Assembly: GCA_010356995.1 (NCBI GenBank)
Contig: ML996714.1
Span: 44,267 to 108,266, forward strand
DNA: 64,000 nucleotides
Reading direction: 5' to 3'
Origin: Trichodelitschia bisporula
Lineage: Eukaryota > Ascomycota > Dothideomycetes > Phaeotrichales > Phaeotrichaceae
The notes beneath the pieces are model-generated. The model worked only from the letters and a program-made list of their open reading frames with translations, did not search any database and was not told the DNA's origin. The translations under genes and the position numbers were made by a program. This document shows, piece by piece, positions 10,492 through 23,400 of this stretch; within the stretch, counting starts at the first letter, position 1, and each line of letters begins with the position of its first letter.

Positions 10492-12103
10492 CGATCACAG
10501 TGCCATGCGGTCTGATTGCGCTAGAAGCAGGCTTACATAATACCTGCTGCCGCCGCCGTGCGCCTTCATCAAAAAGGTGCTCACCGATATAGTATATGCC
10601 TGGCGGAAGTGGCTCCCTGGTCAGAGGGAATCATCTCTTGATAGGCATTTTAGATTGCTGCTAGTTCCTGCAACTCCTATATTGGGCGGCATGTATATCG
10701 AGGCAGAGAGCATTGCGTTGGACCAGATGGCTTGGGTGCGTCGTGAGCGCTTATGGCAATTATACACAGACGAATTGGCAGAGCCTTGTCGCCTGGCAGT
10801 CGCAAACTCCCCGATCCCCAGCAATCATACTGCGAGTGCTGTTTCATCCGACTCTGTCTACGAAGATTTGGCCGGACCCGCGAGGCTGCAGAAGGCCAAA
10901 CCGCCCATGACCTCCAATTCTTCCTCATCGCCCTGCTCAGCAACCATCCTGATATAAGATGTTTGAGGAGCTATATATATACAGTGCTGCTCGTAAGGCT
11001 ATAGCTTTTTTATTGAGCCCGCACAATCGAGCTCCCACAACATTCTGCACTCAACACCCTCATCCACATTGCTCTTCCCGGGCTGCCGCCTTGTACACTC
11101 CTGGAGTCTGGAGAAGGCCGCTTATGCAACCGTCACGACGATGAACTCAATACCATTATAAAGAAGGTGCCGAATGGCGGAGTATACCGTCTTCCCTGCT
11201 CCGCGCGAAAGGCCGGGGGGGGGGGGCCGGTGTGTCAGAAGTGAAGAGCGGCACTATACAGTGGGAGGAAGAGGCGAAGACGGCGCAGTCTCTTGAGATG
11301 CTTGGGCGGGAAGGGTGCGGGGGTCGAGCGTGACCTTGAGCCGATATGGGTGATATTGCAGTGCTTACCGGACTTTCCGGTGTGGGACAGTCGGGGGCGG
11401 GTACTAGGATGTAGGGGTTCGCACGATGGGTTCAAGTGAGATGACAGCGAATGGGGATTTACGGCTCGTGGCACGCTATGTCGGATGGCTCTGCTCCCGT
11501 CGTGAGAGGGCCGGCGTTGGTACGATCTGATAGAGTTTGATATACGGCTTTGCTGTCACGACGGTCTGATCATTTGTAAATGGTTTCTGAGCTCTGGCCC
11601 CAATCTCGTATCTTCGTCTGCTACTGCCTTTGCAAGGAGTGAAGGCTGTACTTGGTGAGAATGGATTCACGCGCCTTGGTAGCTGATGGCGAGGGGGACT
11701 GAGGAAGGTAATCGAGGGCGAGGACCGTGTATATACATATTCAATACCAATATCTGTCTTTATTGATTCGCGGTGATATTTGTTGATTTTAGACCGCAAT
11801 GATGCCTGACATGTGCATGAAAAGTGACGCTTTGCGCAGGGCGCCGTCGCCAGTCCACAGTTGGCATGCTTCACGGGCGACTGCGGGGCTGCATGGAAGA
11901 GTTAATTTTCTTCCGAAGACCATATCATGATTAGATCTAGAGAAACAGGTCGATTACTACGTAAGGCAAATGTTTGGTTTTGATCTGGGGAAGTCAGGCG
12001 TGCCGGGGAAGGTGGAGAAGGCGGGGTAAGGCTGACCAATTAGAGGCCGCGTTAGTAGAAACACCATTCCAAAGATCACAAACGTGGCTTAACTCCACTA
12101 CAT
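10492..12103. other. Gene-poor region; one ATG-less frame and a poly-G run
   Basis: A plus-strand frame, open at 10577-10957, has protein-like composition (AESIALDQMAWVRRERLWQL); its first ATG at 10691 would leave 88 residues. Nothing identifies it and it may be a fragment. A 12-G run flanked by GGCC and CCGG lies at about 11209-11230. Minus-strand frames at 11235-11474 and 11476-11874 look random. Confidence 0.4.
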
Positions 12104-12604
12104 TCACTTATGGTATGCTATGTACAAAGTCCCCTTGAAATACTTGCGAAGACTTCTCAGTGTTCGCAGTGGCAGGTGTGGGATGCTGGAATCAGTGGGT
12201 TGCAGGTGGTGGAAGTCAGAAGAGCCGGTGCTCAAGTATTTATCGACAGCCACCTCTTCGTCCTCAAGCAGTTCGGTAACGTGTGCAACCGTGACAGCCG
12301 TGATTCGCCGTTGAGGATCCGCCTCCGCAGCGCCTGCGTAGTTAGAAGGGATTGAGCTAAAATGCGCGAGGAGAGGACAAACCCGGAAGAGCATTCCAAA
12401 GACCGCGTGCAGTGCACCCGGGTTTCCCAATATCAGTTCCTGAACGAACTTTGCGGCCTCTGCGTCCAATGGGATAGGCCGTATCACTGACGTCCGCCTC
12501 ATTTCGATGAGTTCCGAATATTCACGGTTGTCAAAAACAAGCCCGGGTCTGGCGCGACGAGGAAGTAGATAGCACCTCGGGAGGAGCTCAAAAACAAGCA
12601 ACAT
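12104..12604 (-). pseudogene. Fragment resembling the NTPase part of Crinkler-type proteins
   Basis: A 166-residue frame with ATG at 12604. Its middle reads GLVFDNREYSELIEM, then LDAEAAKFVQELILGNPGALHAVFGML. This order (a bulky L-x-F-(T/D)-R-x-E-(F/Y)-x-x-L element followed by an E-x-x-x-F-V-x-x-L-x-x-G-x-x-G-A-x-x helix) resembles the C-terminal end of the P-loop NTPase region in fungal and oomycete Crinkler-like proteins, as I recall it. No Walker motif is found upstream in any frame, so if the assignment is right this is a truncated remnant. It may equally be an unrelated gene piece. Confidence 0.35.
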
Positions 12605-12837
12605 TTGGCGATGTGTCGAAGCAAATCAAAAATGTGTGTTTCTGCCGGTTGTAACAGGTACGAGGTTTGGAGAAAGTCGCTGGCCAGCTTCTAATGGGAT
12701 GAGGAGAGTGTTGAGATATATAGAGCAGGTCTCATAGTGATTGGTAGCCACGCCTGATTGCAGAGGTCTTTGACGGGCATATTGTAGTCTACTGTGTCTT
12801 AGAAGAGTTCGCGTCCTTGGCCGTCCTGGAGGCATAG

Positions 12838-13640
12838 TTAAGTGATGATCGGACGCGATTCTCGCACGACCATGAACTCCGCGTCCGCAAGCATGACTCG
12901 ATCTGGGTGGTGGGCCATGTCGTGGCGGAGTTTCAACATGAGGTCGATGTCGGACTGCTTGAGGGTTTTTAAGGTCGGAACCCACAGCTTGTTGCTGACG
13001 TCTAGCACGGCCTTTGTCATGACCTGTGCATGTCCCTGGCAGTACAGGTAGTGTGATGGTATGAGAGGTTTCAGGAAACTGGAAACTGGAAAGGAGTGTG
13101 TATTGTTGATGCGCTAGAGTTGGCCTGACTGCAGAGCCGCGTAAGCCCCGACCCCGTAGGGAGCGAGCAGTACGCCGCATCCCCAGATGGAAGTGTGGCC
13201 AGGCGAGTACGCAGGTGGGCACCGCGCGAGGGACGTATCGAGTTGGCGGGGTAGGCGGAGGGTGTCCGCAGCGACCGACGGGGCGCGGCGGGGCAGTGTT
13301 GGCGCTGTAAGTCACACGCAGCTGTTCCCCGTCGGTCTCTGCCATGGCGGCCGTGGTGTAGACGCAATCCAGGTTGGGAGGGGAACGAGGATGGCAGATA
13401 CATTGCATCCCCTTAGGAGCCATGAGGTGAACTTCATTGTGGATGAGGTACCAGGCCAGCAGTTTCGGCGGCTGGGGTGCAAAAAACAGCGAGAAAGTGC
13501 TCGTACAGGGTTCTGGAAGCTAGTCGAAAATCGTCTGCGTAGCTGTCGGCTTCAGGGGACTCGAGGAGGATCCTGTTCCAGTGGTAAAAAGGCTAGGACG
13601 GTGTTGTTCCCAGCTTCTCCGGTGGTACCTTCGGCTTAGG
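12838..13640 (-). pseudogene. Protein-like but broken frames, unknown
   Basis: Two stretches look coding on the minus strand but sit in different frames with no supported joins: at 13500-13310 (FFAPQPPKLLAWYLIHNEVH, then TAAMAETDGEQLRVTYSANT) and at 13020-12838 (LWVPTLKTLKQSDIDLMLKL, then RHDMAHHPDRVMLADAEFMV). They may be exons of one decayed gene together with the fragment at 12104-12604, or separate remnants. No family is recognised. Confidence 0.25.
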
Positions 13641-14484
13641 CAGAGCCGCCACCAGGTTAAACTTGACGAAACTCATCTGGAGATATTTAGGGAGTTGTTC
13701 CGGCCGTTGAAGCTGCACTGACCTTGAAGATACTTGAAGCTTTGGTAGCTCAGTGACAAGTGTCTGGATCTCGAACGATTTGTGATGGCCGGGGATGCTG
13801 AAAGTCCCGAAACAAGACTCTTGTTCCCTCCCCTATATAGTGGACGCCAGCGAGGGCGACAGCGAGCCCCCCACTATAGTCGGTATTCTGGAGTGTTACC
13901 GGCAGGAATCAAGATTCTGCGAATACTGTGCGTATTGATTGAAGAAAAAAGTTGAATGATGTAGAATGATGGTGAGGAAATTGGAGAGAGATGTTGTGGA
14001 GGTAAGATTGAAGAAGAACGTTGAATGATGTAGAATGATGGTGAGGAAATTGGAGAGAGATGTTGTGAAGGTAAGCTGGTGCAGAGTCATAGGGTGAGTC
14101 TGTGAGTCAGACGACAGAGCAAGCTGTTGAAGGAAGGAGCGGAGGGGGTGTCACCCCAAATGTTGTGGCGAGCATGCAATGACTTTTGACTCCGATGACG
14201 GAACCAGCAGTAGAGCATGACGTAGAAGTGTCTCCCATCCGCGGGGAACGGCCATACGTAGCCAAGTACCGCCACCTATGGGTTATTTGTGCAGCAATCA
14301 TGGCTATCAATTCGCTTCAATGACACGGATATTCACCACAGCCCCTGACCGCTTGAAGCAGCCAGCAGCGTCTCCTAGCCGAACCAGGAGCGAGAGGACG
14401 GGAATCGCATTTGCAGGCAGGGCCCGCTAGATAGACATTCGCAGCAACCGTGCGAATTTGATCCTCTTGATGATCTCGAATGGA
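13641..14484. other. Intergenic with tandem duplication
   Basis: No gene is supported. It contains the 69-bp tandem duplication and a short inverted pair (CTATATAGTGG at about 13832 and CCACTATAG at about 13871). Confidence 0.5.
13937..14074. repeat. 69-bp tandem duplication
   Basis: Copy 1 spans 13937-14005 and copy 2 14006-14074. They differ at only a few positions (for example GAAAAAAG versus GAAGAACG). The region is noncoding. Confidence 0.85.
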
Positions 14485-16584
14485 TTACTTCGTGTTGTAA
14501 TACTGCGGCGCCGCCTCCAACAGCCACTTCTTCTCCACCTTCGTGATATCACGGATGAAAGTCTTGTTCCCCGTCTCCGTAATCTCATGAAACACAACCC
14601 AATCGGCCTTGCGATTCTGCCACCGTCAGCGCAAACCACCACCGCGAGGAACAAACTTACAAACATAAGCGAGCTCGGATGGGCATGCAACACCGTCCCA
14701 TTAACCGCCTTGAAGCTCCCATCAGGCTGCATCCGCGCCGCATGCGCAAAGAACCCCGCAACAAGGCACCTCCTCAACGCCTCGCTCCTCTCCGGGCCCC
14801 CTTGCTTCTCCGCAAGACTCTCCTCGACATTGATGCTAAACCGCTCCAAATACCGCTTAAGCTGGTTCCGAATGCTCACCGCGCGGACCATGGACTTGTA
14901 ATTCAGATAATGATCCTTGCACCACTTCGCCTCCTTCTTCCCCCGCCCCACAAACGCCAAATACACATTCAACAGCGTAAGATGATCCCCCTCTTCCGCA
15001 GCAAACTTCCGCCTCGCCCCCTCCCCCGCCTTCTTCATCCCCTCATGCTCAAACCACACCGCGCCCCCCAGACTCGTCATAGCAGCAATACTCAGCGCCT
15101 CGCTAACACACCCAAACGACGCCGCGCAAAGTAGCACCTTCGCCATCATCGGCTCGACCGCCAGCTCCGCCATCCGCAACCCCTGGGGGCGGGTCAGCTT
15201 CGCATAATCGTCCAGCGCACCAAGAGCGTAGAGTAGCTCCAGCGCGCGCGTGACGAGCTCGGCAGGCGGAGGCGTCAGATATGCGAACCGCGCGACGTTA
15301 TCGATGCCCAGGGCCTTGAGCTGGAGGATCGTGGGCGCAAGGTTCGCGCGCTGGATCTCAGGCACCGTGCTCGCGGCGAAACTAGCGAACGCAGCCTCGG
15401 TGTACAGCCGATAGCACTTGCCGGGCTTAGTGCGGCCGGCTCGGCCCGCACGCTGTGTGGCAGAGGCTTGAGACACGGGCGTCGCGGTCAGGGTCTCGAT
15501 GCCCGTGACCGGGTTGTAGGCGCGCAGCTTGACGAACCCGCAGTCGATGACGTAGGCAATGCCGTCGATGGTGACGGACGCTTCGGCGATATTGGTTGCG
15601 ACGACGACTTTACGCACACCGTCGGCGGCGGGCTCGAAGACGTACATTTGCTGGTCGGTGGGGAGGCCGGCGTAGAGGGGGAGGGGTTGCAGGGATGTTG
15701 GTTGGGGTGGGAGGGCGGCGGCTCGCTCGGTGATGAGGGCGACGGTGCGCTCAATTTCTTCGCGGCCGGTTAGGAAGACGAGGATGTCGCCGTCGGGCTC
15801 TTTGGTGTGGATGTCTAGCACGGTTTTGACGGCGCGCTCGACGTAGTCTTCGGCTGGTTCTTTGAGGTAGTGGATGTCGACGGGGTACATGCGGCCGTCG
15901 ATGCTGAGGATACAGCCGATGCTGTCGCTGATTTCGCCGTTTTCGTCCGCTGCGAAGAAGCGCAGGAAGTCCTCGGCCTGGATGGTTGCGCTGCTGACGA
16001 TGATACGAAGGTCTGGGCGTTTTTTCTGGATTTTCTTGAGCAGGCCGAGTAGCACGTCGGAACTTAGTGAGCGCTCATGGGCTTCATCAACCTGTTTCAT
16101 GAGCAATGACGTCTTGAAAGAGGACCGACGTACCATGATGACGGAGTACCGCGAAAGCAGCGGGTCCACCAGCGCCTCTCGGAGCAGCAACCCATCGGTC
16201 ATGAATTTGATGCGTGTAGCCGACGAGGTCGCATCTTCAAATCGAATGCTGTATCCAACATCCTGACCCAGCTGGCACCGCATTTCCTCAGCGACGCGTG
16301 CAGCCACGGTGGTCGCGGCCACGCGTCGGGGCTAGGTGGTCAGCAAATATCTCGACGGCGGAAGTGTTGTACTAACCTACCTGCGTAATGGCAATGGCTT
16401 TGCCATCGGCACACCATCCGGCCTGGTCGAGATACTGGGGAATTTGGGTCGTCTTGCCGCTGCCGGTTTGGCCCACGATGATGGTCACCGGGAACGTCTC
16501 GACTAGGTAGAGTAGGCTCTCACGGTGTCGGGCAATGGGAAGCAGGGACGGGGGCCTGTAAAGGCCTGAAGCCGTTACGTCCAT
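14485..16584 (-). CDS. DEAH-box RNA helicase, DHX35-like
   Basis: Four exons: 16584-16381, 16331-16134, 16091-14661 and 14616-14485; 654 residues. Introns are 49, 42 and 44 nt. Exon 1 carries Walker A GQTGSGKTTQIPQ; the first splice restores TQPRRVAA (motif Ia). Motif II is split: exon 2 ends SVIM and exon 3 begins VDEAHERS. SAT follows, then FLTGREE, TNIAEASVTI, and QRAGRAGR (motif VI). The last splice restores NRKADWVVFHE and the usual end KWLLEAAPQYY. YVIDCGFVKLRAYNP and LQLKALGIDN match DHX35 best; Prp22, Prp16 and Prp43 differ there. Role in the family: nuclear RNA unwinding linked to splicing. The N-terminus looks short next to animal DHX35, so an upstream exon may be missing from this model. 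Confidence 0.85.
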
Positions 16585-17414
16585 TTTAAATAGAGCAATG
16601 GACCTGAAAATCGAGACTTTGGCCCTCTGCCTTGTCGTTGTAGGCAAATGGAAGTTCGATGGTCACAAATCACATGACGATGGGGCGGTTTGCTGATAGT
16701 TGCAACCGAGCACGTGGTTATCGATACACCAGGCGAAGTTCATCACCACCTTCCGTCTCTTTTCATCTAAACGCTATTTTGTTTCCAACTACCTTCGAAC
16801 AACGGCTTTTTCGCGGTCAGCATTAAACCACACCGATGACGTTCAAAGCTCGTATCTGTGCTCGAACGGCATGGAGGACGAGGTTAGGATGAAATCTCTT
16901 CCTCACTTCCAATACTGCTTTGTTGGTGCAAGTGCAATTGTATGTTCTTGAAAATCTCCTCTGTGAAGGAGTTCCAGTAATTATCCCCGCCGGATCCTAT
17001 GGGCTTTATAGATACTATATCGATGTGGACTCTTTACCGTGAACACCGGATCTGGCGAGGCCAATTGCCGAATCTCCTTCACAGAAGATATTTTGAAGAT
17101 CATAAATGTATGCTTACACCCACGAAGAAGCAATGTTAGGATTGGGTAAGAGAATTATGTTAACTTCGTCATCAGCAAAAGGCTAGCCTCTCCCCGCGTC
17201 TGATGCCAAGACTATTACCGTAGCTGAATGGCACACATACGTTGCACTCATGAAGTATATAGTCGCCGACGAAGATGTATGCGGAGCTAACTCGCATGAA
17301 GCATCAATCAGGGCGCATAAAGAGCAACCTGCCATATACTGTGATCCCCAGGAACACACTCTCAGGGGCATACGGAAATTCCAGTAGACACTTACCTACA
17401 CACTTACTGTCCCG
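16585..17414. other. Intergenic between helicase and TcA-like gene
   Basis: Likely the promoter of the helicase (minus strand) and the downstream flank of the TcA-like gene. An 11-bp inverted pair, CTGTGAAGGAG at 16961-16971 and CTCCTTCACAG at 17074-17084, flanks about 100 bp. The small frames at 16700-16951 and 17275-17607 show no coding character. Confidence 0.5.
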
Positions 17415-20400
17415 CTACGACTCAACCACCGCCCACTCAACAACAAGAAACACATCGCTGACATGCTCCGGCAAACCCTCAAACACCAACGCTGGCCCAT
17501 CCATCTTCCCCCTCACCGCTTCCGACCGTACCGCAACCTCTATTTTCCCAAGCACGCCATGGTACAACCCCGGCCAGTCACTCCGCGCAACGAGATCAAA
17601 CGAGTAAGAGCCGTGGGTACGCAGCGCACCCCACTCATCCCGCCAGCCATCGACCTTCCCAGACCGTTTATCCCCATCCGACAAGTCCCGGCGTGTACCC
17701 CCCTTCTCGTTATACCACAACCCATCCTCCCCATCCTTCACCCCGTTATAACTCTCCTCCACACCGTCGCCATCCCCCTCATCCTCCCCACCCCGCCCAT
17801 CGGGACAAAACTTAGCCCGAAAGTGCGCCCCCGGCGCGCCCTCCGCCGCCACAAACACCTTCAGGCCGGTAACACGCAACACGCGCCGCCCGGTCAGGAA
17901 CGGGAACATATTCCGCATAAACGCCAGTGGCAGCCGTCCCCGGCTGATCCCCGCCCACACATTCGCCCACTCGCGCTTCACATCCACAAGACGCAACCCG
18001 CCTCCGGGCAGCTGGTTCCGGACCGCCTCACTTGCCGCGCGCCGCAACACGGGTCCGTCGTCACGTGCCGTGTAGTTGAGCGACAGCACCGCATCGACGA
18101 GCTCCGCTGGATCGAACGAATTGTTCTCCGGCGGCATCTCCAGCCGCCACCGGCTCACGGCGCCGGCGTACTCGAACGGCAGATACCGCTCGTCGCGGAA
18201 GTTGACCTCGAAGAGCCCCGTGTCTGACGTCCCAGTTGAAGTCGCGATCGACTCCCGCGTACCGTAGAGATGCACGAAGCGCGTGTCCATCCGCACCTCT
18301 GTAAATGCCGGATCCACCTCCGCTGACGTCCGGATTGTGCTGTTTACCAGCTCTAGCCGCGCGTGGATCCCGCTGTATGGCCCCACCACGCATGGCACCG
18401 TCAGCGCCACGTCTTTGATCCGCCGCATGTAGTGCCCGGGGTAGTCGAGGTCGAACATCCACTCCGGTACCTCAAACTGGCAGCGGCCCGTCGCCTTGAG
18501 CTGTAGGAAGGCGAGCGGAAAGTGTAGATTCAGCGACAGCTGCTTCGTCAGTTCGTGCTCGCGCACGTTGCCCGTTGTATACGCGCGGTCCATCTCGTGC
18601 AGCGCCAGCGCGAGCCGGTCTCCCGCGACCAGTCCATCGCGCAGCGAATCCCAGGTGGCAACGCTGAGAAAGTCGCGCGTGCTGCCACGCAGCTCGTACC
18701 GGAACGCATCTTGGGCATCGCGCGCTGCCTTCAGCGCCAGCTCAAAAGTCTGCCGATACGCGGCGGCGGCCTCGCGCTGCAGGAACAGGTAGAGATCAAA
18801 GGTGGTCGTCTTGTCGCGCAGAAAGTCCTGTACCTCAACAGCGTGCTCAATCTGCCGCTGCACGTTGTTCACCTCGCGCAGCGCTGTGTCGCGGTGGCGG
18901 TCTGCTGCCAGCTTCTGGCACTCGAGCATCTTCAGCTCGATCGTCACCGCGTCAACCTGGTGTAGCCACTCGTTGAAGCGGCGGTCCCACGTTGACTGCG
19001 TCAGCTGCAGGTTCGCCGACGTGGTCGCGGCGTCGGCCTGCGAGTTGAGAATGCTCGCAGCAAAGTTGAACAGCTGTACGAGAGAGCTGCCACCGCCAAT
19101 CTTCTGAAACTCGAGCGGCGATCCAAACGCCCCGGCGCCGCCGACATAAAAATCAGGCACACCCGAGACGCCCTCGCCTGCCGACATAGACGCCTGCGCC
19201 GCAATGCGTTCTGTCTGGGACAGCTCAGTCTGGCTGACGAACGCGGTCTCTCCGGCGTTGTTCCCATTCCGGATCAGCGTCTGATTCCAGTTGAGCTCGC
19301 CAAGCGCGTGCTTGATGCTCTGCTGTAGCCCCTGAACGTCCCAGTCGACCTGGCGGAAGTCGCTCTTGCGGCTCTCGAGGCTCAGCGCTGCCAGCTGCTT
19401 GTCGCGTGTCGATTGCAACCCCGTGAGGTATTCGGAGTCGCCCTTTTCGAGCGCCGCAAGCAGAGCCTGTCCCAGTGCACGTGCAGAGTCGGCCAGCTCG
19501 GCCGCCTTGGATAGCAGAAAGGTGAAACGGTACGGCTGCCGGTGCGGCGCATATAACGGCGCCTCGTCTGCATGAATTGCGTCTAGACCGGCCGCGACGG
19601 ACGCCCAAAGGGCCAGGAGCCGGGGATTTGATGGCAGCCGTGCGGGCGCAAAAGAGCCGACTTTCGAGACTATGGGCTCATCGACTCCCCGCGGATCACG
19701 CCCGCGCCACGGATCACCCCCGAGTACCTGACTGATAAGGTTGAGGATGATCCGGGCCTCGCGTCGCTCACCCTTGAGAATCAAGCTGTCGGCCCGCTTC
19801 GTCAGCGTCTCCAAGTACTCGAGCAGCACGGCCTTGTCCTTAGTGCTGTTGCCTGCCCACGCATTGTGCCGCTCGAGGGGGCCCTTTGGTGTCTCAAACG
19901 CGAGCTCGAACCACTTGAGCGCGGCATCGAGCCGGCCCTGCTCGTTCAGCACTGACGCAACATTGAGGGCGGTACTGAATGTCGACGGCATGAGCGGCGC
20001 ACCTGGCTCATAGTACATGAAATACGGAGCCGCCATCAACCCCCGCGACTTCTCGCTCTCGCTGGGATCAGTCTTCGGCGGGTCGATCTTGGCCAGCTGC
20101 GGGTTGAATACGGTGGCCGTATCGTCGGCCAGATCATAATTTATGGCTGCGACTCCGTTGACGCTGAAGACGAGCGAGTCCAGCTCCCGTCCGATGAGGT
20201 CCAGATTCTGTGTCAGTAATGTCCCGACGACACCGCTGTCCGACTGCCGCGGGATGTCAAACTTGCTGCGGTGCACGCGGCACCAGGACAGTGCATACAT
20301 CGACTGTGATTCCCACCGCAGCAGGTCCTGCAGTTTCTTGCCGTCTGGATTCGTGCGTTGCGGATCCCAGTCGCAGGCGGGGTCCGGAGCGCGTGCGCCG

Positions 20401-23400
20401 AGCTCCAGGTTCTGTGCCGCGTCGGCGTCGTCGAAACGGCGGACTTCGGTGAGCCAGAAATAAAACTCGTCGATACTCGGTGGGTGTATCTCGTCGCAGT
20501 GCTTGCAGTGCGAGCGCTTCGGCCGCGTCAGTGCGGGTGGGGGTGTAGCAGCGGCGATGCGGAGAAAGTTGGTGCCCAGGTCGAGGGCGGATTGGATCCA
20601 CAGCGGCAGCTCTGTCTGCGGCGCCACCAGCGTCGGCTGCCCAGCGTGGCCTTGGGCTAGTACCGCCATGCCGCTGGAACCAACAGTCGACACGATGGGA
20701 TTAGCAGACGACACCTCGTACAAAGCGGTGTCCTGCAACGCGCGTGGCCCGTCCGGCACATTGGTGTCCAGCAGCGCGCGCTGCCTGTCCAACACATTGA
20801 TAGCCCATGGGAAAGCGTGAGACGGCTTCGCAACGGAGAGCACGCCGCAACGAAGCTCGCCCTGGAGGAACCGAAAGGCCTCTGACTTGCGTGCGGCGCG
20901 CAGTTCGTCCCACTGGATCCAGTTTTCGGGGTACACTTCGCGCCGCTTGTGACTCTGCCACGCTCGAAATGTGGCGTACCGCTCATCCCACGTCTCGACC
21001 AGTCCCAGCACGTTGGTTTCCAGCCCGAGACGCATACGCTGGACAAAGGTCTGTACCGCGGCGATGGCGTCGTCAATGCGTGTGGTCATTTCGTCCAAGC
21101 TGACATCCACATCTTGCAGCAGTAGGTCGCTCAGGTCCTGCGGCGTCCGCGCAAACTTCTCGCCCAGCGGCACGCGGCCGTAAAGATACGCAAGGAGGGC
21201 CTTGCGCGCACGCAGGCGTAGTCCGTTATTCAGGGCGCGGATGTCGCCGTCGAGGCCCGTGTCAAAGAGGCTCTCCTTGACGAAGTTTGTGAGATTCCAG
21301 TTTCCTGTGTTGTTCCAGTGTCCTGACTGCAGGTTACCTGATATCAAGTCCACGTTAAGATCGCGGGCAGCCCACATCCATGGGCGCGCGTCCAAGAGCT
21401 TGCGCGCGCGGAAGGTCTTCTGCAGCGCTTCGAGCCAGACACCGGCGCGCCACACGCGCGTCGCCCATCTTTCATCCGCGAGCTCCGCCGAGCCGACCGT
21501 CAAGCTGGCGTCTGCTGCAAAGTAGTTGAGTACTAGCGGTGCCATGTTCGCGGGCACCCCTAAGAATCGTAGCAACTTCTCCGCCTTGGTCTGCTGTGAA
21601 GCTTCGTAGAAGAGGAGCCAGAACTCGCGACTGCGCACTTTGCGAACCCACTTGCGCAGCCGGGTGTAGTCGTGTAGCCGCTCCCACGTGTCGAACAGCG
21701 CCGCCTGCCGCTGGCCGCTGGGAGCGGAGCGTGGGTCTTCCGGTCCGGGATACGGGTCGAAGACGGGTAGGAGATTGAGATCAAAGTACGCTCTGTGAGT
21801 GACGAAGCCCGCACCAGACGGCCGGTAGTAAGAGGCTCCGGCAAATACCGTCGGTTGTGAGAGCAGGTAGCGGAGCTCAGACTTGGCAGCCTCATGGACG
21901 ACAGCCGCCGAGAGCGAGTGCCGTGAGACGAGCAGCGTCCCCTTGAAGGCACGTTGGTAGGTGCGCCGAATATCACGAACCGAGCTGCAGTACCGCCGCA
22001 GAAAAGTGAATGTAGAGTCGTTGGGGTCCACTTTCAGGTCCTGCTCGAACGTGAAGGCCCTCCACTCCTGGAACAGGCGGTTGGCGGGCACGGCAGAGAG
22101 TACGTTGCGAGTGTCAGGGCCGGTGTACTTGACCTGAAAACCCACGGCCCGCTCTCGCCCGTTCGGCCGCCGCTGCTCGAAGTTGATTTCGACATGGTAC
22201 ATGCCGCTGCGCAGGGTGATCGGCTCCGAGGAAGCGGCTGGCGCGGAGATCCCCTGCCACGCGTGGTTCAAAATAGTCCATTTTTTCTGCCCGCGGCTGA
22301 CAGTCATGATCCAGCGGTTGTGCTTTGCGCCGCCGAAATCTGGGCACTCTGTATCTGGCCGCGGGTGTCCAGCATGAAAAACATAATCCCCTGTCTCGTC
22401 AACCAGCAACGACCCGCTCCAGCGAACGCGAAAGCCCTGCGCCCCACTGAGGGCCTTGCCATCGCTGTCCCGAATAGCGAAGCCGTTGACCACCTCCTCG
22501 TCAGTTTTGGTGCCGTAGCCAAGTGCCGGAATGACCGTCGGTACCGGGGCGTTCGCCTGGTTGAGCTCATCCCCGAAAAACGTCAGATCACCCGTCGCCT
22601 CCCGCCAGACCGCTTCACCATCAACCTGATACTCCGCCACAAGGCCGGTGCCTACGAGGCCCAGCAGCGCCGCAAACCCGCTCCCGGCGCCCCAGAGGTA
22701 GTCCGCCGGCGCGGCCCCTTCATCCGTTTCCCATGGCGCACCGGGGTGGCTCTCGTCCGCCACCAGCGACCGCAGAACTTCCCACGCAGCCTTTTCACTG
22801 GCCGGGCTATCGGTAGCACTTGAAACATGCTCCGCCAGGTGCTCAGCAATAATCTCACACCGGCGATAGAAGAGCGCAAACTGCCGCTGGAAGAAGCGGA
22901 ACCGCTCGTTCTCGTCGGGTTCACTAAGCAGCGTGCTGACAGCTGCTGGAAAGTTTTCAAACACGAGTGCCAGCAGCGCGACTTCAGCCCGCGGTGCGAA
23001 GTACAGTTGTTGCACGGCCATTCTCTCCTTATCGCTCAGCTGCCTGGTGAGCTTGAGCTTCTCAAGGACTGCCTCATTACGCAGCGGCAGCTCCATCCAC
23101 AGCTTTCCCGTGCCGGTATCGTAGTGGAACGGGCCCTGCTCGTCTGTATTCCACACTGCCGCGCTTGTGTCGGCGGCAGCGAGAGGCGCCTCAAACCGGC
23201 GGGCCTGGCGCTTGACACGCAGCCCGCAACGCTCAAGAGTCTCGGGAAAGAAGTGCTCGCCAAAGTAGTCGAGCGTGAGGTTCGAGAGCCCGAGTCCAAG
23301 CAGCGCAGACCTAATGTCCCGCCAGTTCCATGTCTTGTCCGTCTGCGCACCCAAAAGCCGCTTCCGCAACCCCAGCGCGTTATGACCAAAATCGGGCACC

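Noticed and set aside
12626-13423. 265-residue minus-strand frame
   Set aside because: The frame mixes a protein-like start with Pro/Arg/His-rich nonsense; the convincing pieces lie in different frames, so it is not one gene.
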